From contig JAHHUA010000096.1 of NCBI GenBank assembly GCA_020024235.1, positions 1 through 6,597 of the forward strand: DNA of 6,597 nucleotides. The letters are read 5' to 3'. This document shows, one piece after another, positions 1 to 5,570 of this stretch (positions are counted from its first letter, which is position 1; every line of letters begins with the position of its first letter). Below the pieces are notes generated by a model, which was not told where the DNA came from, searched no databases, and was given only the letters and a program-made list of their open reading frames with translations. The DNA is from Oscillospiraceae bacterium. Its GTDB lineage: Bacteria; Bacillota; Clostridia; Oscillospirales; Ruminococcaceae. Both the position numbers and the translations under genes were made by a program.

Positions 1-88
1 TAATATAATATAAAATAAAAATAAGTTTTATGTAAATGAATATTACATTGTTGTTTAAAACGATTTTTTATTACAATATATATGTTTA

Positions 89-922
89 TTAATTAGTTTT
101 TCTGCCGAGAATTTGCATTATTGCTTTGTCATACATTCTGTCATTTAAAATTCTTCTGCAAAAAACAGAAAGTTTTGCACCATATCCCACTAAATAACGA
201 GTTTTTGGTTTTTTGGCAGAGATAGCTTTTAAGATAGTTTTAGCTATAAGGTCATCTTTGGAAATTTTATCCGATGTATATAATGCCGTAAAATTATTTG
301 CAACACAGTTGGCTTTTTCGGAATAAGCACCATTAGATGATGTTTTTCTCAAATTATCCGCAGCAATTATGCCCCAGTCGGTTTTAATTGCTCCAGGTTC
401 TATTATAATAGTATCTATACCAAAGGGAGCAGTTTCCATTCTTAAACAGTCAGAAAGACCCTCAACTGCAAATTTTGTCCCATGATACCAACCACCAAAA
501 GGGGTAGTAACCTTTCCTGCCATTGACGATATATTTATAATTTTTCCGCTTTTTTGTTTTCTCATTGTGGGTAAAACTGCTTTTATCATTCTGGCTATTC
601 CCAGTACATTTACATCAAGCTGATGTTTTGCTTCCTCAATCGGAACATCTTCTATAGCTCCGTAAGAACCATATCCCGCATTGTTGATAAGTATATCTAT
701 ATGTTTTTCTTTTTTCAATATGGTATTTACACAATTTTTTACACTGTCATCATTTGTTACATCAATATAAAGTATGTTTACGCCCATGGCTTCCAAAGCC
801 TTCATTTTGTCAAGGCGTCTTGCACAGGCATAAACGGTAAAACCTTTTTTATTAAGCATAAAGGCTGTTTTCTTGCCTATTCCTGAAGAACCGCCTGTTA
901 TAACAGCAACTTTTTTATTCAT
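89..922 (-). CDS. Short-chain dehydrogenase/reductase (classical SDR, probably NADP-dependent)
   Basis: This 277-residue oxidoreductase has a complete classical SDR core: the cofactor loop TGGSSGIG (9-16), NNAG (80-83), Asn105 (NVLG), Ser133 (NISSMAG) and the Tyr146/Lys150 pair (YHGTK). Two Arg at 35-36 (CARR), after the second strand, favour NADP(H) over NAD(H). PGAIKT (176-181) is the usual loop over the nicotinamide. The C-terminal 60 residues or so, with YLVGYGAKLSVF and DRMYDKAIM, resemble the SDR group often annotated as oxidoreductase/short-chain dehydrogenase acting on lipids or retinol-like substrates, but substrate cannot be assigned. AGGAAAGG lies upstream of the ATG. A terminator lies just ahead and I find no good -35/-10 pair between them, so expression may depend on read-through. 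A role in reducing the aldehyde from the aldolase is unlikely for this SDR type. Confidence 0.92.
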   Translation of the reverse strand: MNKKVAVITGGSSGIGKKTAFMLNKKGFTVYACARRLDKMKALEAMGVNILYIDVTNDDSVKNCVNTILKKEKHIDILINNAGYGSYGAIEDVPIEEAKHQLDVNVLGIARMIKAVLPTMRKQKSGKIINISSMAGKVTTPFGGWYHGTKFAVEGLSDCLRMETAPFGIDTIIIEPGAIKTDWGIIAADNLRKTSSNGAYSEKANCVANNFTALYTSDKISKDDLIAKTILKAISAKKPKTRYLVGYGAKLSVFCRRILNDRMYDKAIMQILGRKTN

Positions 923-952
923 ATTTACTCTGCCTTTCCTGGGTTAATTTAT

Positions 953-984
953 AAAAAAACGATACCTCCATTGGAGTTACCGTT
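953..984 (-). terminator. Rho-independent terminator after the 73-residue protein gene
   Basis: The minus strand forms a 12-bp stem (984-973 with 969-958) around a 3-nt loop, with one G-U pair and one A-G mismatch, followed by a run of seven T (959-953, its first two bases closing the stem). On the plus strand the same stem has two mismatches and lacks a T run right after it, so it works in the minus direction. It sits between the small gene and the dehydrogenase, 30 bp before the latter's start. Confidence 0.75.
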
Positions 985-1000
985 CTTTTGGGTTTAGATA

Positions 1001-1222
1001 TTACTTAAGTTCTATTGTATATGTGAATTTGTAATCCTTTTGAAGTGCTTTTACTTTTTCTTCATTGTCTTCAATAAATGTAGATGTGTAAACTGATTTA
1101 CCTTCCTTTTGGTAAGCATCCATAATTTCCTGGAGTTTATTCCAGCATTCATTTGCTCTTTCTTCTGTTTCCTCATTTAAATTAATTATAAATTCTCTAT
1201 GTTTTGGTATTCTTGCTTTCAT
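1001..1222 (-). CDS. Small orphan protein of unknown function (73 residues)
   Basis: I do not recognise this protein. The frame could open at a GTG at 1255, but the ATG at 1222 is the better start: it has AGAGG nine bases upstream, and the GTG would sit almost on the predicted transcription start with no room for a ribosome binding site. The protein is soluble-looking, highly charged and has no signal or membrane segment. Its pattern suggests strand (REFIINL, 9-15), long amphipathic helix (about 17-41), strand (SVYTSTF, 43-49), short helix (EEKVKAL, 54-60) and strand (FTYTIEL, 66-72), a compact alpha/beta fold. It has one Cys (25). It carries its own promoter and a terminator beginning 16 bp after its stop, so it can stand as a single-gene unit between the isomerase and the dehydrogenase. 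Confidence 0.75.
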   Translation of the reverse strand: MKARIPKHREFIINLNEETEERANECWNKLQEIMDAYQKEGKSVYTSTFIEDNEEKVKALQKDYKFTYTIELK

Positions 1223-1259
1223 GTATAAAATCCTCTTTTCATAAAATATATGCACTGTT

Positions 1260-1288
1260 ATTCTACCATTTTTTTAACATAAAATCAA
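1260..1288 (-). promoter_or_regulatory. Sigma-A type promoter of the 73-residue protein gene
   Basis: On the minus strand, TTGATT (1288-1283) and TAGAAT (1265-1260) are separated by exactly 17 bp, with a TG one base before the -10 box (extended -10). It begins 4 bp after the isomerase stop codon. Transcription would start near 1253, giving a leader of about 30 nt that contains AGAGG. The small gene is therefore likely to be expressed separately from the isomerase. Confidence 0.75.
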
Positions 1289-1292
1289 TGAT

Positions 1293-2363
1293 TTACGGGC
1301 AAAAAGTAGCGTCAATTTTGCTTTCTGCTGCATCTTTGTAATAATCATATAAAGCATACGGTGTAAAAATACCCTTATCTGTTATAACGCCGTTACAAAG
1401 CTTTGGAGGTGTGATGTCAAATGCAGGATAAAATCCCTTTACACCATCCATAGTGGTTTTCTTTCCGAGAGCGTCCATTACAAGGTTAGGATCTCTTTCC
1501 TCAATTTTAACTGTATCTATGGTTTTGTGTGCTAAATCCGGAGTACCTGTTACAAAATAAGGTATTCCCCAGTAGTTAGCTGCCAAAGCAATTTGGAATG
1601 TGCCAACTTTATTTACCACATAGCCATCCATGGTGATTACATCAGCGGCAGAGGTAAATACATCCACTTTTTTCTGTCCCATGGTATAAGCTGGCATATT
1701 ATCTGTAATTACAGTTACATCAAAGCCCATATCACAAATACAGCTGGCAGTAAGCCTTGCACCTTGAAAATAAGGTCTGGTTTCAGGACAGATGAATTTA
1801 ACATCTTTATTCTGTTTTCGGCAGGCTCTCAGCATCATGCCGATAATTGTTTCACCAAAACATTGAGTCATTACTGTTCCGTTTTGAGGAAACTGTGAAG
1901 CTAAAAACTCCCCTGTTTTTTCATATCTTTCATATTTTCTGTTTACATCAGAGAGAGCCCTTTCAAAAATTGCATTTTCCACATTTTTACCCTCTGACAA
2001 AGCAATTTTTGCCGCATCCAAGCAGGAGTTTACTGATTTAATCATATTTGAAACCGTAGTAGGTCTTGCGTGGGAGAGTGTGTATGCGGCTTTCTCCAGG
2101 TAACTGAGCATATCTGCCTCTCTCATATCTTTACATTCATAAGCCGCAAGAGCCATACCCATTGCTGCAGCAGTATATGGTCCCCCACTTTGTGTAACCA
2201 TGTCAGCTATTGCCTGAGCAACTTCTTCATGTCTTTTGCAAGTTACAAATCTAGTTTCCATAGGGTAAACTCTTCGGTCTAAAATCCTAACTTCTCCGTT
2301 TTCATACCATGCAATATTTTCATATCTCAGCATAAAAGCCAAGTCTTTATCTGCTCTAATCAT
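1293..2363 (-). CDS. mtnA: MtnA-family sugar-1-phosphate isomerase (methylthioribose- or 5-deoxyribose-1-phosphate)
   Basis: This 356-residue member of the eIF2B/MtnA fold should convert an aldose-1-phosphate to the ribulose-1-phosphate. Family landmarks appear in order: ARPTT (99-103), TQC with catalytic Cys168 (Cys160 in B. subtilis MtnA), ETRPYFQGARLT (194-205), AADVI with catalytic Asp241 (Asp240), NKVGT (251-255), IEERDP (287-292) and PAFDITP (313-319). The canonical N-terminal loop RGAPAIG is replaced by SGGPYTAA (59-66), so the loop Arg is Ser59; the Cys neighbour is also unusual (CFGET instead of CNAG). This points to a relative with shifted specificity, such as the 5-deoxyribose-1-phosphate isomerase DrdI, rather than the textbook methionine-salvage enzyme. 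No mtnK, mtnB, mtnD or other methionine-salvage gene is in the window. GGAGG overlaps the end of the aldolase gene, so the pair is translationally coupled. The symbol denotes family, not proven substrate. Confidence 0.88.
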   Translation of the reverse strand: MIRADKDLAFMLRYENIAWYENGEVRILDRRVYPMETRFVTCKRHEEVAQAIADMVTQSGGPYTAAAMGMALAAYECKDMREADMLSYLEKAAYTLSHARPTTVSNMIKSVNSCLDAAKIALSEGKNVENAIFERALSDVNRKYERYEKTGEFLASQFPQNGTVMTQCFGETIIGMMLRACRKQNKDVKFICPETRPYFQGARLTASCICDMGFDVTVITDNMPAYTMGQKKVDVFTSAADVITMDGYVVNKVGTFQIALAANYWGIPYFVTGTPDLAHKTIDTVKIEERDPNLVMDALGKKTTMDGVKGFYPAFDITPPKLCNGVITDKGIFTPYALYDYYKDAAESKIDATFCP

Positions 2364-2365
2364 GT

Positions 2366-3001
2366 TTATTCCTCCGGTATACCCATTTTTCTTCTCATTT
2401 TGTTTTGTTCTTCTGTGGAAATTATTTTGGGATTTCCTATAATTCGTGATTTTATATAAATATTGGCTGCATCCTCCACATAAACAGCTCTTATATAAGC
2501 CTCGTCCAAATTTTCTCCCACAGCCACAACACCGTGATTTTCCAAAAGGCAGGCAGCACGTTTTTCCATGGCTTTTACGGAATTTATACCTAAGTTTTCA
2601 CTTCCCGGAGCTGCATATTTTGCCAGTGGTACATTACCCAAAAGGAAAAACATCATTTCAATAAGCACCACAGGAATTTCCTCGTGAGCTACCGCAAAAG
2701 CTGTGGCATTAGGTGAATGAGTATGTACTATTGCCTTTACTTCAGGTTTGTTTTTGTAGATTTCCGAATGCATTCTCCACTCTGATGATGGTTTGTGTTT
2801 TCCCTCTTTAACATTTCCGTCCAAATCTATGACTACAATGTCATCTAAGGTTAAAATCGGATATGGTATTGATGTGGGAGTGATGGCAATTAAGCCTTTT
2901 TCTCTGTCTATAGCACTTAAATTTCCGCTGGTTCCCGCAAATAATTTTTCTGCATAGGCTTCCTTGGATTTAAGCAGCACCTCTTCTTTTAATTTTTTCA
3001 T
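2366..3001 (-). CDS. Class II aldolase (fuculose-1-phosphate type), probable 5-deoxyribulose-1-phosphate aldolase
   Basis: This 211-residue zinc aldolase is about the size of E. coli FucA (roughly 215). It should cleave a ketose-1-phosphate to DHAP and an aldehyde. Zinc ligands are His93 and His95 (VHTHSP) and His156 (ENHGVV); Glu74 (KPSSEW, 70-75) matches the catalytic Glu73 of FucA. The phosphate-binding loop GTSGNLS (23-29) is intact. Fuculose, rhamnulose or ribulose-5-phosphate epimerase relatives share this fold, so substrate must come from context. No fucose or rhamnose gene is nearby, whereas an MtnA-family isomerase starts 2 bp after the stop and takes its ribosome binding site from this gene's final GAG-GAA codons. 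In known DHAP shunts (Ald2, DrdA) just such an aldolase acts on the product of an MtnA-like isomerase. AAGGAG lies 4 bases before the ATG. Confidence 0.92.
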   Translation of the reverse strand: MKKLKEEVLLKSKEAYAEKLFAGTSGNLSAIDREKGLIAITPTSIPYPILTLDDIVVIDLDGNVKEGKHKPSSEWRMHSEIYKNKPEVKAIVHTHSPNATAFAVAHEEIPVVLIEMMFFLLGNVPLAKYAAPGSENLGINSVKAMEKRAACLLENHGVVAVGENLDEAYIRAVYVEDAANIYIKSRIIGNPKIISTEEQNKMRRKMGIPEE

Positions 3002-3019
3002 AATACTCCTTTTTTACTT

Positions 3020-3043
3020 TTGTTATCTTATATAAAATAACAA
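3020..3043 (-). promoter_or_regulatory. 24-bp palindrome before the aldolase gene, possible operator
   Basis: Two TTGTTAT/ATAACAA arms of 7 bp (3020-3026 and 3037-3043) flank a TTAT/ATAA core. Only the symmetric pair at 3027/3036 is imperfect, and on the minus-strand RNA it becomes a G-U pair. It lies 19 bp upstream of the aldolase ATG, in the only sizeable gap between the Nudix and aldolase genes. It lacks a T run directly after it, so it is a poor terminator. A dimeric repressor site controlling the aldolase-isomerase pair is the best guess. A TATAAG inside it could act as a -10 box but has no convincing -35. AT-rich DNA yields such symmetry by chance more readily than average DNA. Confidence 0.4.
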
Positions 3044-3051
3044 ATTCGGAT

Positions 3052-3540
3052 TTAATATTCCATTTCTGTTTTGATTGTAAAATTATCTGGCAAATTAAAA
3101 ATTTCTGTTTTCAGAAAAATCGGATAAAAGTATTGATTTTTTAAATCTTCCAATGTTACCCATTTAAAAGTGTGTTTTCTGTTTTTTCTCTCTGTAATTG
3201 TAAATTCTTCACCATAGGTCAATAAATCGGTTTTTGAAATATCAATAAGGAAGTAGACACAGATTTCATGGCATTTTTCATTGCTGTTGTCAATTATGAA
3301 AAATCCCTGATTTAACCACAAAGGGCGAATTATTTTAGCATCTATTTTAAGTTCTTCTTTTAATTCTCTTAAAATAGCATTTTCGGCAGTTTCATGTAGT
3401 TTAACTCTGCCTCTCGGAAGATGGTATTCTGTATCTTTATTGAAAATTTTAGGCTTGGTCAAAATTTTATCGTTATTTATGATTATAGCTGCCACACGAT
3501 AGTTAAAAATTCCGTTTTCTGTATTAAATGTTAAATCCAT
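3052..3540 (-). CDS. Nudix hydrolase
   Basis: This 162-residue single-domain protein is a predicted pyrophosphatase for a nucleoside-diphosphate-linked compound. The Nudix box lies at 44-66: G44, Glu50, Arg58-Glu59-Leu60 and Glu62-Glu63 are all in the expected places, so the magnesium-binding helix looks intact. The normally conserved Gly near its end is Lys65. The N-terminus (FNYRVAAIIINNDKILT) is the usual first strand pair. GGGAG lies 7-11 bases before the ATG. It sits 19 bp after the acetyltransferase and 50 bp before the aldolase gene, so it is probably co-transcribed with the former. The substrate cannot be predicted; mutT-like cleaning of nucleotides, ADP-ribose or a signalling nucleotide are all open. 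It has no known step in the nucleoside salvage route around it. Confidence 0.9.
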   Translation of the reverse strand: MDLTFNTENGIFNYRVAAIIINNDKILTKPKIFNKDTEYHLPRGRVKLHETAENAILRELKEELKIDAKIIRPLWLNQGFFIIDNSNEKCHEICVYFLIDISKTDLLTYGEEFTITERKNRKHTFKWVTLEDLKNQYFYPIFLKTEIFNLPDNFTIKTEMEY

Positions 3541-3559
3541 GGTTTCACTCCCATTTTGA

Positions 3560-4054
3560 TTATTTACTTTTTCTTATATCAAAGTTCATACCGAAAATAT
3601 TTTCCTTTCCCATATTTTCATATTGATTTTCGTCGAAATCTTTTCTTATGGTGATAGTGTTTAAGCAGTTATAACCCAGTTTTCTGTATAGCCTGATTGC
3701 TTTTTCATTTTTTGCTGCTGCTTCTATATATAAAGACGGTGAATATGTTTTAACTTCCTTTTCTGCAAGTTTTATAGCCTTTGAACCTATTCCTCTGTTT
3801 TGGTATTCGGGAAGTACAAATATTTCTTCCAGCCAGTCAGGCTGTCCACCTCGGCTGCCTAAGTGTACAAATCCCACAGCAATATCATCACAGTTTATAA
3901 AATAAAAGTTATGGTTTTCTCCTGTGTATATTTTAAAGTCATCTTCTGTTTCATCTGATGTTTGAGTATATCCGTTGTGTTCAAACCAAAAGCATTTTAT
4001 AAGTTCACAGGCTTTGTCATGTTCACCTTTATAAGGAGAAAGTCTGATTTTCAT
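3560..4054 (-). CDS. GNAT-family N-acetyltransferase
   Basis: This 164-residue protein has the usual length of a single GNAT domain and should move an acetyl group from acetyl-CoA to an amine. The acetyl-CoA pyrophosphate loop is clear: QNRGIG (85-90), preceded by the beta-4 strand LEEIFVLPEY (75-84). Motif B is NEKAIRLYRKLGY (116-128), with the Tyr that often acts as general acid. The start has a near-perfect AGGAGG seven bases upstream, and that site overlaps the TAG ending the S66 remnant. This suggests the gene was once translated after that peptidase. The Nudix gene follows after 19 bp. No sequence feature identifies the acceptor. Aminoglycoside, protein or small-metabolite acetylation are all possible, and there is no clear link to the nucleoside genes on either side. 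Confidence 0.9.
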   Translation of the reverse strand: MKIRLSPYKGEHDKACELIKCFWFEHNGYTQTSDETEDDFKIYTGENHNFYFINCDDIAVGFVHLGSRGGQPDWLEEIFVLPEYQNRGIGSKAIKLAEKEVKTYSPSLYIEAAAKNEKAIRLYRKLGYNCLNTITIRKDFDENQYENMGKENIFGMNFDIRKSK

Positions 4055-4065
4055 AATATATCCTC

Positions 4066-4238
4066 CTATAATGTTGCAGGTTCTAATAGTGTAAAGCTTT
4101 TCTTTTCACAGTCAATTTCATAATTAAGCCCAAGTCCAAGTATTCTGATTAAATAAACATATCTTCACCCAGCATACCACGGGACAGTGAAACTACAGAC
4201 ACTTTATCCCCTGCTTTAAGGCGTTTTGGTTTTATCAT
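4066..4238 (-). pseudogene. Remnant of a peptidase S66 (LD-carboxypeptidase / MccF-like) gene
   Basis: Two pieces of one family lie head to tail in different frames. From the ATG at 4238-4236, 29 codons read MIKPKRLKAGDKV followed by SVVSLSRGMLGED. This is the S66 N-terminus (xxPxxLxxGDxVxxVSLSxGxLGE), which reaches a TAA at 4151-4149. Shifted to the frame starting at 4149, the last codons read LNYEIDCEKK then SFTLLEPATL and a TAG at 4068-4066, which resembles the S66 C-terminal strand pair. A working protein is about 300-350 residues, so some 270 residues, including the Ser-His-Glu catalytic triad, are missing. The join seems to fall near 4140-4125, within a short CTTGGACTTGGGCTT repeat. Intact S66 enzymes trim murein tetrapeptides or cleave microcin C-like conjugates. 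The family call rests on remembered consensus, without alignment. Confidence 0.75.
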
Positions 4239-4259
4239 TTTAGTCAACTTACTTCGCAA

Positions 4260-5567
4260 TTATTTTCCTACTTTAGCCAAAGCTGATAATTTTTCATCTC
4301 TTATGCGGTTAGCATTAAATTTTGCTTTTTCAATATCAATAGTAGTGTAAATGCCGTCTTTATACAAAACCTTACCGTCAACCATATTAAGGCAAATATC
4401 AGAAGCTGCCGCAGAATACATAATAGTTGCCAAAACATCATAAACAGGATAAAGATGGGGTTTATCCAAATCATATATCACAATATCTGCTCTGTTGCCA
4501 ACCTTAATGGCACCGCAGTCCATTCTTCCCTGAGAAATTGCCCCGTTTTTGCAGGCAATTTTAAACATTTCGGAAGGACTGTACATTTCAGAGTTTCTGT
4601 TAACTCCTTTTTGAAGTATAGACGCCAAATTTATTTCTTCGTGCATATTCAAATTGTTGTTGCTGGATGCACCATCAGTACCTATGCAGACATTAATGCC
4701 TTTATTTATCATTTTGGTAAGATTTAATATACCACTTCCAAGTTTAAGATTGCTGGTGGGGTTATGTACTACAGAAGTACCGCTTTCTTTGAATATTTCC
4801 AAATCTTCATCTTCACAGTAAATACAGTGAGCAGCTGTTACTTTGTTGTCAAATATTCCTAAAGATTTCATCCACTGTGTAGGTGTCATTCCATTATATC
4901 TTTCTTTACATTCTCTGTGTTCTTTTTCTGTTTCGGATATATGCACTTGCAGCATAAGACCTCTTTCTTTGGTATACTCAGCTACTTCTCTAACCAAAGT
5001 GGGTTTGGTGGTATATTCTGCATGAATTGATGTATCAGCTATAATTCTGTCATTATCAGCGGATTTCATATAATCATAAAGATAGTTCATTTCTTCATAG
5101 GCAAGCAAATCTTTGTAGTGAACATCGTCGGAAAAAGCACTGCATGAACGGGATATGTTGGCTTTTATACCGCTTTCTTCCACAGCTTTTACAATGGCAG
5201 GAGACTGCATATACATATCGCTGAAAGATGCACAGCCTGAAGCTATCATTTCGGCAATTCCCAATACAGAACCCCAGTACATATCATCAAAGCTCATTAA
5301 ATCTTCAAATGGGAAAATTTTCTCAAAAAGCCATCTGTCCAAAGGCAAGCCTTCTCCGTAACCTCTCATTAAAGTCATGGGAACATGACAATGAGCGTTA
5401 AAATAGCCTGGAACAGCTACTTTATTTTCACCGTCATATATTTCACCTTTATAGTCTTTTGGCATTTCTTTTCCTATATAGGTTATTTTATTTCCTTCTG
5501 TAAGGATATACATATTTTTTTGTTCCTGATAGTTTTCATCAATCATTGTAATATTTTTAAAAAGCAT
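4260..5567 (-). CDS. MTA/SAH/5'-deoxyadenosine deaminase (amidohydrolase family)
   Basis: This is a 435-residue metal-dependent amidohydrolase of the MtaD/DadD type, which hydrolyses the 6-amino group of S-adenosylhomocysteine, methylthioadenosine or 5'-deoxyadenosine to give the inosine form and ammonia. All expected metal and catalytic residues are visible: His59 and His61 (NAHCH), His209 and Glu212 (VHISE), His247 (AAHC) and Asp298 (GTDGASSNNN). The segment LPLDRWLFEKIFPFE (74-88) is characteristic of the MTA/SAH deaminase branch rather than of guanine or cytosine deaminases; SIHAEYT carries His182. Length is normal and nothing is broken. Its AAGGAG ribosome binding site lies inside the last codons of the phosphorylase gene, so the two should be translationally coupled. 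Its product is a 6-oxopurine nucleoside, which is what the neighbouring phosphorylase appears built to cleave. Which of the three substrates is used in the cell cannot be read from sequence. Confidence 0.9.
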   Translation of the reverse strand: MLFKNITMIDENYQEQKNMYILTEGNKITYIGKEMPKDYKGEIYDGENKVAVPGYFNAHCHVPMTLMRGYGEGLPLDRWLFEKIFPFEDLMSFDDMYWGSVLGIAEMIASGCASFSDMYMQSPAIVKAVEESGIKANISRSCSAFSDDVHYKDLLAYEEMNYLYDYMKSADNDRIIADTSIHAEYTTKPTLVREVAEYTKERGLMLQVHISETEKEHRECKERYNGMTPTQWMKSLGIFDNKVTAAHCIYCEDEDLEIFKESGTSVVHNPTSNLKLGSGILNLTKMINKGINVCIGTDGASSNNNLNMHEEINLASILQKGVNRNSEMYSPSEMFKIACKNGAISQGRMDCGAIKVGNRADIVIYDLDKPHLYPVYDVLATIMYSAAASDICLNMVDGKVLYKDGIYTTIDIEKAKFNANRIRDEKLSALAKVGK

Positions 5568-5570
5568 AAG

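Noticed and set aside
31..47. Short inverted repeat TGTAA/TTACA downstream of the dehydrogenase as a terminator
   Set aside because: The stem is only 5 bp of mostly A-T pairs, with no T run in the correct position; it is not distinguishable from chance in AT-rich DNA.
1223..1255. GTG at 1255 as start of the small protein
   Set aside because: It falls almost at the predicted transcription start and has no ribosome binding site; the ATG at 1222 has one.
1593..1898. Plus-strand open frames inside the isomerase, aldolase, deaminase, phosphorylase and dehydrogenase genes (for example 1593-1898, 5385-5654, 5854-6135)
   Set aside because: They lie opposite well-recognised genes, have no ribosome binding site and no recognisable motifs, and are shadows of the minus-strand codons.
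4152..4238. The 29-codon frame from 4238 as a complete small protein gene
   Set aside because: It matches only the N-terminus of a much larger family, has a weak ribosome binding site, and is followed by C-terminal-like sequence in another frame, so decay explains it better.
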